Position numbers and translations under genes: made by a program. A stretch of DNA of 64,000 nucleotides from Icerya purchasi (Eukaryota; Arthropoda; Insecta; Hemiptera; Monophlebidae): contig CM077116.1 in NCBI GenBank assembly GCA_039619475.1, positions 371,890,294-371,954,293 of the forward strand, read 5' to 3'. Position 1 is the first letter of the stretch. Every line of letters begins with the position of its first letter. The notes beneath the pieces are model-generated. The model worked only from the letters and a program-made list of their open reading frames with translations, searched no databases and had not been told where the DNA came from. Below are positions 47,411 through 60,299 of the stretch, in pieces.

Positions 47411-50400
47411 AATTTAGATTCTAAAAAAATATGTATCTTCATTCAAAAAACCAATAATAGTACTTTTTAATAATTTCTTTTTATATATTTCAACATCAAA
47501 TATTAAATACAATTATGAATGCTATTTGTATATATCTCAGTATGTTCTTATATATACATGTTATTATATAAACGAGCATTTTCATACTCTATCATCAATT
47601 CCTTACTTGACGACAGGATTTTAAAAAAATAAATAAACTCGCACATTTCAATGTTTTCATTAACAATTTTTAAAATATTTAGTTGTGATATTTGTTATTC
47701 AAACTTCTTTAAATTATCATTTTTTCCCCCGTTTTAATTTACACTATTATCAGTTGGTTTAAGTTATAAATTATTGAAGAGTTGATAAATTAACCAAAGT
47801 TGTTAGAAATTATGAATTTTTATATAATAATAGAAAACAAAAAAAAAACAAAAAACATTCCTTACTCGGTGAAAAAGAAAAAAAAAAATAGTAACACACG
47901 AAAAGTTAATTAGACGCTGAATAAAGGTAAATTTGATTTATTATAGTTTCGCGTATTTAATAATAATTTACAACATAAAACATAGTGATCGTAAAAATAA
48001 AAAATAATTCGATAATTGAATGGTAAACTACAAAATGTTTTGACGAATTTGCTGCGATGAGCAATCGAAAGAAACACATTTCACATTCCTCGCCGGGTAA
48101 TGGGTAGCAACGGGACTAAAGGTGTTTTACAATTTCTCTCTGACTACCGCAGACAACGGTGTTCTTTCTATTCGGATTCTTATTCTTCAGGCTATCATCA
48201 TGCGCTCCATACAAGCGAGTTTTGTAGAATTCTATAGAACAAACTGCCATTGAGGATAATAAACTAACATGATCTATCGCTTAAACTCTAGTTATTTAAC
48301 ATTCCCCATATATACTGCTTCTTTTGTTAGTATAAAAGTTCTTTCGATTGAGAACTTTCTTCATTCTTATATAAATAAAGTTTTTAACGAGATATTTTCT
48401 TAAAACAAATACAATGGGTCGTCCCAAAACATTAACAATAATAATATAAAAAAACGGTGATACGTCGGCAAAAAAAAAATTGATTCGAACGATTTAAATT
48501 ACATTACTTCTATTTTCAGAACTTTTAGTCAGCACACGGTACACACGATTAATTTTTTTCGATTTAGCCTTACCCTTTTTAATGTAAAAATCTGATTTCA
48601 GCGCATATCAAGGTATTTTAACACTTTGAATATAATTTTTTAATGAAATGGTTCATTACAAAAAAAAAAAAAAAAAAACAGTTTAAAGCTAAATTATGTT
48701 AAATAACAAATTTTATTTAAAAAATCAAACAGTATAGAAAATATTTTATCAAATTCGATATAATTATAGTTTGAATGTACAACGATGAAACGCATCGGAC
48801 ATTCATCTGCATTCGGAAAGTAATTAAATTTGCTGAAAAAGTGTAATTATCTAATAACATCAACGAAGTACCCGAGAAACAATAATAGAAGGTCGAAATG
48901 TCCTGTGTAGAATAGACCACGTACATAACTGTGTTTACACGTGTAAGATAAAACGTAATTAAAACTAGCGAGCGCAGATTTTTACAAGTGTAATACGACA
49001 CGCGGTTAGGTTGCGATTAGTGTAGATCTCTTCAATTGTGTCGTACAGGATAACAATAACAATAGTGACCGGCGTTCATATTCGTTGTAGCTTCCACAGA
49101 ATGGCGCAAATGCTCTCTGCATAATGAACAGATTTTAATAGCGTACTAGCGCAACGGGCGATTTTATTGGAACAAAAGCTATACAACTTGGACCCAAAGT
49201 TCCTGGACACTTTTGATAGATTGCCCTAATCCACATAGCAGTATTGAGAGAAACAGAATTTAATATAACTTAAGATCTAGAAATATTTAAGTTTACGATT
49301 TTCGGTCAACAATAGTCTGTTTACACATAAAGTTTTTTTTTTTAATTTACGTTTTTATTAATTTATTAGCCGGTTCAGCCGCTTTAAAAAGTCGAAAAAT
49401 GTTTTTTATAATCCGTTTAGAATGATTATGAAATGTTTTTGAAATACCGAAATACAATCGGGGATACGCCGGGCTTTTAGGCGTCTACGACGGGGACGTT
49501 ACGCCACCGAATAATAATCTTTCCATTAATAAAAAATTGTTTGGGTTATCTTTTTGACGCTTTCAGTTTCTTACTTTTCTGTTTTATTTAGAAATTTGAA
49601 AATTACCTCGCGATCAATCGGATGATAGCCGCAGTAACTGAAAATTGACAACACTACTCGAACAGTATTTGCGGAAATCCATGTTCGCTTCTTTGTCACG
49701 GAACAGCTGACAAATTGTGCAGTTGAGGAAGAATTTATTTTATAGAGAAATAATTGTACACAGAGGTACATATTTCTAGTGTAAATTAGAATTTACAGGG
49801 AGGGGGTACTGTACAGGAGTAAACATTTAATGTTTCGATAGTTAAACAATCAACAATGATGCGGGCTGCAATCGAAGTAAGCAAGGGGAGGAGCCTCCTC
49901 GATGGTTAGTGAGGGAAACATAATAGTTAATAATAGTTAATGATATTAAATTAAAATAATTAAAATGACGATTAGAAGTATTTTTCTTCCGTAAACTGCT
50001 TGTATACTGCCAATAATAACTAAAATTCATTTATTTACTTATTATCGGCAGTTTGAAATGATGGTTTTTAATTAAATGATTAGAGGCATATTTTAGGAGA
50101 AGGTAAAGGATATCCACCGGAAACTATTAACTATCTCTCTTATGAAACACGAATCTGAAGAACAGAATATGATAAAAATTTCCCAGATCAAATTTAATTT
50201 TGTTCAAAATTTTATTGAACGGATGAGGAAAAGAATCGTATCAAAAACTGATCGAAAATGAATAATACATTTTAGGAATTAGAATTGGACGCAATTATTT
50301 TTCATAATGGGTAAAAAATTGCGTACTAATACTAGGTCGTAGGGAACGCGAGATAATCTGGTAGTAAAGACAATAATTTTAAAGTATCGAAGTGTGATGA

Positions 50401-50689
50401 TGATTAATCTGTAGCATTCAACTTAATTATCAATTATTTGACCGGATTATCGTTAATTCGGAAATATTCAAGCACGTGAATAAATAGGTCACCATAAACG
50501 TAAAAATCAGATTATAACTGATAAAAGTGTACTTCTTGTCGTTATTGTTGGTTTTTTTTTTAGAACGATTAAACTAATAAGAATAGGGGATTGATGGTAT
50601 TCGACGAAACAGTTCTTCGGGCATAATGGAATTTCTGGGAATGATCGGCCTTTCGATCAGGCAACGTTTTCTTTCGATCAGCATAAACA
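47411..50689. other. No gene recognised
   Basis: AT-rich with short minus-strand ORFs (48717-49001, 49571-49771, 49842-50030) that match nothing known. An A tract lies at 48660-48678. Confidence 0.45.
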
Positions 50690-51372
50690 GTTGAAATCCA
50701 AGACAAAAGTAATTATATTCTTAAAGAAGCCAATTAAATGTTCGATCAAAATAAACGGTAAAAAAATTGAACATGTCCCACGCATCATCAAGTATTTGGG
50801 AAGTATGCTTGAAGAAAATTGTACTTCCAGACCTGAGATACGTAGCAGGATTAAGCAAGCGAGAAGAGCACTAATAAGAATGAAGAATCTGGTATTGAAA
50901 TTGGAACTGAGAATCAGACTCCTGAGGTGCTACATTTTCTCCATCCTACTATATGGTTGTGAATACGCTGGACACTAGACTCAACATTAGCAAAAAAGAT
51001 CAGCGCCTATGAAATGTACTGCTACCGGACGTATCTTAAAAATACCGTGGACTCAAACAGTGAAGAATATTGAAGTACTTAAGAGAGTGGGAAAGGAACT
51101 TCTATAAACCATCAAAAAACAGAAACTACAATATTTGGGACACATCATGAGAGAGGATCGAAGCATATCGAAAAATACTACTTGAGGGTAAAATTGTGGC
51201 CGGGAAGAGATTGAGAGGAAGACGTCAAATTTCATGGATGAACAATCTTAGCAACTGGTTCAACTGTTCCGCAAAACAGAACTTTTCCGATTAGCCGTTG
51301 ATGGAAAGAAATTCCAATTGTGTGGATCGCCAACCTTCAAAATGGAGACGGCGGATGAAGAAGAAGAAACAG
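50690..51372 (+). mobile_element. LINE RT C-terminal third
   Basis: The open frame 50691-50978 reads IIKYLGSMLEENCTSRPEIR, SRIKQARRALIRMKNLVLKL and LLRCYIFSILLYGCEYAGH: the YLGS block, then the RIxxAxxAF and LLYGxE blocks of the LINE thumb region. Beyond a stop, other frames continue as ISAYEMYCYR, LQYLGHIMRED, GKRLRGRRQISWMNNL and RLAVDGKKFQ, ending near GSPTFKMETADEEEE. The 5' part, including FADD, is missing. This is a related but different lineage from 26890-27765, since the identities are limited to family motifs. Confidence 0.87.
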
Positions 51373-53643
51373 TTGAAAATTTGGAAGAAGCAGTTCACAG
51401 ATAAACGAAGAATGCTCTCCGTGCGAGAGTGATCTCACTTACAGCACTATTTACTCGTCGACCGGGGACTATTAATCGAGTTTCGCTTTCTCTATTTAAA
51501 AGTCGAGATTTGTTCTTTTCATAATGTTCAGTGATCGTATTTTCTACAAACTGTAGTCGATAACCATCTTTTCCTCCTCGATGTTGCGCTATCGATATAC
51601 GTTCCATATACATATTACTCTAAATGAACGTGATTATTATTACCATCGGACAATGTAAGATAGGAGAGATATTAATGGTAGTGTCTATAAGTGCCATGAG
51701 GTAGTCGAAATTTTACGAAATAAATTCGTTATAAACGAGAAACCGGTTTTGCTGGAAATAAAAAAATATCTGTATCGTATCAATTACTAAGAAATTTGGA
51801 GGGTATTTTATAGAAAACAAAAAAAAAAAAATTGTAATTAAAAATTCGCGGTAGTACATACGTCAAAGTGTCTCTGCGTGACTTTTGTGATTTTCAGGGC
51901 ATGCTTCCAATCGTTCCGCTAATTTTCAAAGTATAACAAAAAAAAAAAAAAAAAAAGGGCGAGAAGAAAATTAATTTTTCTTTGGATTTTAATCACTTTT
52001 CTTTTTATTACTTTTTTTTAAAAATTTTCAAATTCAGCTAACAAAAACAAAATTCTTGCAAAATCCAAACAAGCGTGATTATGTGCAACGGCGTAAGAAG
52101 CTATTTTGAAAATTAAAAATTTCATTGTAACCTGAAAATGCGCACTGCTATAGCCTATTATGAACAAACAATATTAGGGCGACTAATTTCTTTAATTTAC
52201 ACTTTGAATACTTAAGGACTAAATTTAAAAAATATATATATATTATTTAGTAAATTTAGAAAACCACAATAAACTTCGAGTAAGTTGAATCAAAACAACG
52301 GAAAAGAAAAGAACCTATTTATCAATTGTTTTGATTGCGATAATCAATAAAACAGAAAATTAGAAATATCCGTTTTAAAATCAAAAAACCAGTATCATTA
52401 TTCGTCCGTGGCAAATTAGAAGCTTTGAAATTAAATAATACCTTTATTTGTCATCTTCGCATGGGGTGCCGTCAGAGTAACTTACTGCTTCGGTACAACA
52501 TTGTAAAAGCTACTGGTCGATCCGATCCGCGCAGCGGGATATAATCTGGCGACGCGTTGTATTAATAAACACATCTCAAAGCGGTAAATAAAATTTCCTT
52601 TATTACATTAACAGGGGGGGGGGGCGCATTTCTTACGAGCTACACACATCTAGCTCTCTTTCTCTTCGCTCATTTTAAACTCTGGTCGTTGTGAATCTTT
52701 AAAACTTCCGTGGAATATTTAATTACAGGCGAGAATTTTTGAAAGTAGCACGTTAACCGAGAAGAAAAGTAAATAAAACATCATGTAAAATGGATAGTTT
52801 GTTTTTCCGCATAAACAACGGTCACGAGAATGCGTTATTACCAGCAAGGCTGTTTAAATTTTGAAAGTAAGCTGTAGCAGCCATAAGAACTGCAAAGCAA
52901 CATATCCCTATAGTGTACCCTTTATTAAATCGGCCCTCCTCCTCCTTGCCCCTAATATATATTTCTATTTCCGTATATCAGTCGGCGGGGGGGACTTGAT
53001 ATTTTACGAGCGTCCCTGTGCAGTCTCCTATTAAAAAAGTACCTCATTTATAAGTCAAACGAACAATGATGACGACAAATTTTCTCGGTAAAATATGGCT
53101 ACATTTAAATTATTACGCTTTAATATTTCACATATAGTATTAACTCTATAATGAATGCGATATAAAATTTAAATCCGGGTAGTGTGTAACATTAAATTTA
53201 TATTTACATAACGCGTAAGAAATATTTTGTATTATTCTAATTATATTTATATATACCGATTTAAAAATATATGTACTAAAAATAACAAAAATAAGATCAC
53301 GCTGAAAATACTACATTTCTAGAGATTAATGTACACTTTTTTGCCGTATATTATAAAATGAACTATTACAATGTAACATAATTATAACGGAAGCCGGGGG
53401 GGGGGGAGCCATTATTGAAAAGAATCAGGCGTACATTTAAAAATTTCGAACGAAATTGTACATATTTCGTAAAATGTTATTTTTATTATTGTTTTTTAAT
53501 AGCTATCTCTTAAATTAAATAAGTAAAAACCGATATCATATGTAAAATTTTCGATGTTACATAATAACCGAAATATTACGATAAATTTCCATTATCTGGT
53601 AATTTAAATCACAAAAATATACATATACGTCTAATCTCTATAC
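51373..53643. other. No gene recognised
   Basis: A minus ORF at 51395-51613 is unrecognised. Homopolymer tracts: A at 51938-51956; G11 followed by CGC at 52614-52627; G at 53396-53407. Confidence 0.45.
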
Positions 53644-54297
53644 CAGTGGCGGATCCACGGGGGAGGGAGAAACAGGGAACATTTCACACCCAAAGACCCA
53701 AAGCCTCTATGAAAAAATTTTTGTTATAACAGAGAAACTTAATTTATGCTATAAAAGATTTGTATGAATTTTACAACATATGGATTTTAATAATTAATGT
53801 TTAATACTGTTTTCGCTAGTAAAACTATTAATGTTGCTTTTTTATTCTATTTTAAATGTCGTCGATCTTTTTTGTCATTTTTATTTACCTTTTTAATTTT
53901 TATTTTGTAATTTTAATTAAAAATAGTAGTTCAATGAGAGATATATTTAAACTTGTCCATGGGAACAAAGAGAATTCGGATCGGATTACTAACAAAAATA
54001 AAAAAGAAGTAAAGTGTCTAATAGAAATACTATCTTTCTTACTATATTTCTAAACTACCATATTTAAGGTATAATTTTATAATTTCGTTTTATTTTTCAC
54101 CCCCCTCCCCCCTAAATCGAAGAGACAAAAGTTGAATTAAAAATTGTAATAATTATGTATTTTTAAAACATCTTTATGAATTTCTATAAAGGTCGCGCTA
54201 TTGGATTTTCTTTATAGAACACGCGGGGGTATTTCTCAAATCGACTGCCTACCGTAGAAGATTTTACGTAATTACATAATTCCCGGATCCGCCCCTG
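53644..54297. mobile_element. hAT-type element, about 654 bp
   Basis: The left end CAGTGGCGGATCC and the complement of the right end CAGGGGCGGATCC differ at one of 13 bases, typical of hAT ends. The flanks share CTATAC (before 53644 and after 54298), consistent with a decayed target duplication, though a clean 8-mer is not seen. The 65-codon ORF inside (53856-54053) is not clearly transposase. The element is non-autonomous. Confidence 0.75.
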
Positions 54298-54819
54298 ACT
54301 ATACATTCATGTCAATTTCATGTAGACGATGGAAAAATTAGAAAATTCTTCAGTATTTAAACGGTCATTTTAGCGTATCAAGTATTAAAATAAGTAATCA
54401 TTTAAATACAAAAAAAGCTCATAACTACGTCGTCAGCATTTTTACTAAACAAAGAGAGAAAGCTTTGTAACATACAAATGAGGAAATTTTAAGATGAAAG
54501 TGTTATTTTCAATAAATCGACCAGTATCGAATATACACATATAATAGGCGCGTTTTTTTTGGTTTTTTTTTTTTTTTTTGTCGCTTTACTATTTCGGAGT
54601 TTAAAATTTATTTTTAATTTCTCGTTCGTAAATTCCCTCGACACTTATCGGGGGGGTGATATTAAAAATAAATTTAGGCACATTCGCTTTACGAAATTGA
54701 CTTACTTTTATTAGTTTTACAAATTAAAAATTGAACAAAAGCAACAGTCTCTAGGGTCGACCGTCAAAAAAAAAAATACCGCCATGTATGATTCTGAATT
54801 CGTCAGGTCACGTCGAATA
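54298..54819. other. No gene recognised
   Basis: AT-rich with T tracts (54552-54580) and a GGGGGG tract at 54650. Confidence 0.45.
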
Positions 54820-55239
54820 TAGGGGAGCGGGGGGTGCTATTTAAGGTACAATCGATTTTCGATGGCTTTCAATGAATAAAGAACTTTTTTCTAAGCAAAG
54901 AGATAAAAACGGTAGTAAGATTTCTCGTATATTTAAATTCATTAAAACGTGAATTTAGACGAACATTACTCGCTTTTAAATATCTTCTAGTACGCGCCTA
55001 TCTGACGAAACTTTTATGCTTTATAATATAAGTATACTATACTATGCGTGACTTTTGAAAAACCCTAATCATCAAGCGTACCTGCTTTGAGCACAAGTTA
55101 AGCAGCACAAACTGGCATAATTAACGTAACAAATTCAGGCGCTCGCATATGTTCTACTAGGTAAGTGTGCGAGACTATTTATAATTGTATAAAAATGAAA
55201 TTCCAGACAAGCCCGATAAGAAGCCCCCCGCTCTCCCCT
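54820..55239. mobile_element. TIR element with G-rich ends, about 420 bp
   Basis: The left end AGGGGAGCGGGGGGTGCTAT (54821-54840) pairs with the complement of the right end AGGGGAGAGCGGGGGGCTTCT (55222-55238 region), with a 2-base indel. Internal sequence is not symmetrical and has no ORF. No certain target duplication. Superfamily unknown. Confidence 0.65.
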
Positions 55240-58066
55240 TTTGTTATTCTAATTTTCAACGGACACGTATGACATGAGGGACCTTGATTAATCGAACGAT
55301 AGCGATAGCGAAGAGTTCAGAAAATAAAAAGCGGATAGCGTTAACGGCAGTGTCAGCGGTGCTAGTAGCGATAGCGATGAAAATAGCCAATTACGAGAAA
55401 CACGATTTTTATATTATCGTTAATTTCACTTTTAAGCGTAATCGAGACTCCGTATTAAGAGCATTAATGAAACTAAAGCAGCTTTGATTTAGCGCGTTTA
55501 TAAATATGTAACAGCAAAACTGACCTATCAGACTGGAACTGTATCGGAGGTGGTGACTAGTTATTTCTGCCGACCAGAGATATCCCGAACAGATAACACA
55601 TTCGTATGCGAGAGAAGGGGGTAAACAACGAAATTTACCGTTACTCGCTCTGCGGGCGAATTTAATTAATAACGGGCAACCATTTTCAAAATAGAATGCG
55701 CTCCGATCACGATTTATCGCATCATATTTATAGGTAACTGTCAAAAATAAAATTAGAAAATTCTAGTGCGCACCTATAAATAAACGATGCCAATTAAAAA
55801 CTCCCTCCGAAACATATATATCCCTCTTTCACATCGAGGCCCGCACCATGGCAATTTCCAGGCGATTGTTGTTCGATTGAAATGCAGCGAATATCTTCTT
55901 ATCCGTGCCGAATGAATAATATAATGACGACGCTTATCGCTAGGTTATTAGCTTTTCACTCTCATGCATATCGCATAGTTGACTGAACAGTAACGACTGC
56001 ATTTTCTGTAGCAAAGCCGTTGTGTTTGTTTGGAAACAAACCACGGTCGTCAACGATTACCTTAAAATATTTCGAAACTTATCCCGCGAAGATCATCCTA
56101 TATTGCATCGCAAAAACATCTGAAAATTAGGTTTCTAATAAAAATAACGGATTAATTCGATGTTTAAGGAAAACTGAACCCTACATAAGGATACATCTTC
56201 TCTAGACCGATACAGTTCCTCCAAAAATACCTACAGAAAAGTAAATTTTAACTGACAACGTCGCGCCCAAAAAAAATAAAAATAAACATACTATGTGCAT
56301 AGTAATTTTCATCACAACTTCAAAGTTACATATTTCATAACGGCTTTTAGCGAGGTTTTTTCCATAAATAACCTTTTTCTGGCATAGCGTGTACCTATTG
56401 AATATATTACTGTGCCATTCTCAGGCTGGGGGCAATATAAAAAATTACTTAACGTTTTCGCGTCTATTATAATCTATTATATTATACAACTTTCAAAAAT
56501 GACGTGATTAATTAAAACCAACTCCTTGTTTGCGCCCCCCGGCTGGGGTTTTATATCGGGCGATAATATGAGAAAGAAACTCTCTATAAGAATTACGAAT
56601 TATCCATCTCGGGTTTAAGTTTAAGGAGGGAGCACCCTTGGCAAGGTCCGAAGACGATCAGGTTATATTTATTAATTGACCATTGCATTTTTACGCTGGG
56701 GGTGAATTTGCGTCCTTTCATTTTATGAAGATTCGAAACATCATTTAAAATCGACTTTTCTATAAGAATTACAGAATGAAAATCTGCGGAGTCAGCGAGT
56801 ATCCCTCTACTGGGAGAACAATCGACTTTTATACAATAAACCCTACTATTATTATATATTGTTTCTTTTTGTACCGCTCGCTTTAAAAATAATAATGAAA
56901 CGACGTCACGTTTTCTCCTTTATTTTTAGTAATTCTTTTATTACATAGAAGCAACGAGGATATTAACGCTTTTACTGAGATGAAAAAAATTAATAAAAAA
57001 AAACACCACTTAGAGCGGGCACACTTATTTCAATATATATTCCACGCGCACGAAATTGATGATCCGCCAAATAGGATGACACCGCGGAGATTTACTAGAT
57101 TATTTTCGATAAAATAAATTTTCCATCATCCTATGTGTTATAATTAATCTTGGCATAATTATGTATAGATCAAGGTAATTTTAGTAATTTTACTTCGAAT
57201 TCGAAGTTCTTCCTCCTTCAAAAAACCGAAACTCCATACGTCGAAAAGGATTTTTGTACAAACTGACTCCGATATAGGTAAATGTAAGTAAATGAAGGGA
57301 AAAAAACGAATTTCCGAACCGATATTTAACTATAACGGAAAAAGAACAGCTCTGTAATCGCGTTATTAACAATCCAGCTTGATGTAATCCTGCTGTTCCC
57401 GTTATATATATTTCTCTCCAGATATCTTACGGTTATTCGGTAGAAAATTACTAATGAAACTACGATAATTAGACAGTGAGCGTGGTATCGCGTTTATGTT
57501 TTTTTATTTTATTTATTTTTTTCCTCGCTACTCGACTAATAGTTTTATTTTTTTGTTTCTTTTCGTCGGGAAGCAGCAGATACGAAAATAGACTGTTCCT
57601 CGCCTTCAACGATTTTGATGTCTGGGACAGCTAAGACAGCTCTATCCAATTATATATCTTAAGCCAAAGATTAATAACACCACGGAGCAGAGAACGCATA
57701 ATTCCTTAAAACCACCGATAATCTTTTTAATTTCCCATTTCTTCCAGGTTTTTTATGTAACAATTATTTCAAAAAAAAAATTGCGTGTTATGTCATTGTA
57801 TTATCAATTACGTATGAATAAAGCTAGCCGAAGATTTAAAAAATAAAAACATTAAAAAAAAAGTAGAAAAAAACAGCGGTAATTTTTTTGTTTTTACGAA
57901 AAAATTATATAACGTTTTTGTATCACAGAGTTCATCTCTATTTCAAACCGGTTCTACAGAAATTGACTATCGAGGGCACAGGGGACATAAGTCCGAAGGA
58001 TCGAGTTTAACATACACATTAATAGCATAACGTCTTTCTTACGTGTCACAGGAGTAATATGAATAG

Positions 58067-58076
<10 letters not shown>
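55240..58076. other. No gene recognised
   Basis: Opposed ORFs at 55284-55744 are open because of a short GCGATA-type repeat and show no domain. TCTATAAGAATTAC occurs at 56582 and 56759, and GCTGGGG at 56426, 56540 and 56696, so some local duplication is possible. Confidence 0.4.

Positions 58077-58103
<27 letters not shown>
58077..58103. repeat. A tract, about 27 bases
   Basis: Uninterrupted. No LINE or SINE sequence was recognised upstream, so it is not assigned to a retroposon tail. Confidence 0.9.
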
Positions 58104-58106
<3 letters not shown>

Positions 58107-58163
58107 TTTCAGTGCAATAAAAATGAAGAAAATAATCCATCGAATGGGTGGAGGGGGTTATTA

Positions 58164-58255
58164 TTTTTTAAAGAAATAGGATAAAAGCGTTGGTTGAAAC
58201 TGGTATGAAAGGTTATTCTTCAGACCAACGCTTTTATCTCATTCTTTCAAAAAAT
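58164..58255. repeat. Hairpin, about 30-bp arms
   Basis: GATAAAAGCGTTGGT (58180-58194 area) pairs with ACCAACGCTTTTAT (58224-58237). Pairing extends outward through AAAGAAATA and its partner. The loop is about 30 bases. It abuts the REP3 copy. Confidence 0.75.
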
Positions 58256-58289
58256 ACGCCAATTTTAAGCATTTTTTAACGGTACATAC

Positions 58290-58622
58290 AAAAATACGTC
58301 TGCCAGTAATTGTCCAACTGGTGTAAACCCGAGTGATACTCTTGCCAATTAGTAACTAAGAGCTGATCACCAAAAAATATTATAAAAGTGAATATAATTT
58401 CAGTACGTTTCTCAAATTTTTCCCTACCCTACACACTGGACACCGGCTAGGCAATGTAAATACTCTTGTTTATTTTTTCCGGAGCCGCTAAGAACTCGTA
58501 AGAAGCACCGATCTAGAGATGACACTTTCGAATTTCATCGGGCTCTGTCCAAAAACACGAATTATTATTCACTTTCACCGGCAAAAATATTAAATTATAT
58601 TAACCGCCTGATTACGATTTTA
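58290..58622 (-). repeat. Old dispersed repeat, copy 2 (REP3)
   Basis: The reverse complement aligns with 510-800 block by block, with small indels. It carries a longer middle segment than copy 1. No coding and no TIR at the boundaries. Confidence 0.7.
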
Positions 58623-60299
58623 TTTAGATAATTACAAATATTCGTTAATTGTTTTTATAAGATTTTTTTTGCAAACTTAATTTATCGATGAGAAATTAAA
58701 TTATTAAGGAATAGAAATAAAAATTAGGCAATTAAATATAATAAGAGCAATTAAAAATTTATATTTCCATTATACATTATAAATTCAAAACTAACTTTGC
58801 CACTTTGAACTTATTATCACGATGACATATTTCTCCTGCAGCATTTCTCGAAATGCATTATATAATAATAATATGCTAATGCTTAAAAATGTTTGCGTCA
58901 TCAATTTTTTTTAAAAATTCAGGAAGTTTCCACCCATTATTTATTTATTATCAGACATATTCAAATTCGGATCGTCATCTCCATAAAAAAAAAAAAAAAA
59001 AACTCCCATAAAGGGAAAAAAAAAAATATCGCCGTGATGGTGTACTGTTATTTGTAACGATTCTATTTCGAGTTAAGCTTGTAGGCGCCGACGTCTCGTT
59101 TTATTTTCAGCTTCTACAATAGAGAAAAATAATTGAAAAGGTTAACTACCACAGCGATGTTTTAATATTTAAGTATACGGTGATGAACACGGTCAAGATT
59201 CAAATTTGGAAATGAAAAATATTTTCCGATTAAACAAAAATTTTGTATCGAACGAAATTATATGTGATACTTATAAGCAGCGGGCACTACTAAAAAAATT
59301 AAACTAAATATATTTATTTTTAAGGGTATTTGTGTTACACTTGCGTTTCTTTTTTTTTTTTTTTCTAAAACAAAAATTATTAGATAAAAATTCAAAAAAA
59401 TGCAAGTTTTTACCGGGTCACATAGCCTGAGCAGGACAAATGAAACGTTGAGAAGCACTGCTCCGGAGATCATCAGGGGCCGTCGTCAGTGATGAGTTGG
59501 CTGTGTTAGTGTCGTCGCAAAGAAATTACCTGATTTTCTTTTTCGGATACGAATTGGCATGTCTAATTTGATATTTAGTTACCAGAGTGTTGGCCAATTC
59601 CCGTTTTATGCACCTCCAAACATTTTTTTGCTTTATTTTTATTACATTAATAGATAAAGGCCCTTCTTTAATTTTTTTTTCGTTATTTCAAAATTAAAAC
59701 TTTTATTGGTTGCTTTCTGTGAACGAACGAGAGCGAAAAAAAGAAAAACAATAAAAAAGAAAAAAAGTAATTTTATACGAATAAGAAAGTGAAAAAGGGA
59801 ATTAAATTAGTAACGATTTTAGTTCTTGAATAACGTGATTTGCTTAATAGCCGGACATAATAATATGATTGTCGAGATTTTTATTTTTTCACCTAAAATC
59901 ATCCCGTATGTAATCAGTAGCAACGTTTTCCCGGTTTTTTTTTGTTGTTTTTTTTTCTTTCTCGCAAACAGGCAACTTTGATTAAAGTTGGCCTCTTGCC
60001 CGTCCGAAATTTGTAAGAACATAAACAACAAGGTCAAACAGAAGTCTTTAAAAAAACCTAACATTTTACATATTAAAAATACCTTACGAAATAGAAATAC
60101 GTTACACGACACTTTTTCGCCGTGTTCTCAAATAAACTGCTTCGCAAACCGTAAATTATTAATCAGTTTAAAAGAAGTCACTCTTTAAGACAATTGCAGA
60201 AGAACCGTATCAACTTGGGGTCCACGTCCCCGCGGTCCTAAATAAATAACGACACACTCGCAATAAAACTGTTCATCGAAATTAAATATCGATAAAATA
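58623..60299. other. No gene recognised
   Basis: AT-rich with A and T tracts. The minus ORFs at 59258-59473 and 59819-60112 are Lys/Phe/Leu-rich and have no recognised domain. Confidence 0.45.

Noticed and set aside
55284..55487. Plus ORF beginning near AGCGATAGCGATAGCG
   Set aside because: Open because of a short GCGATA-type repeat; no recognisable product.
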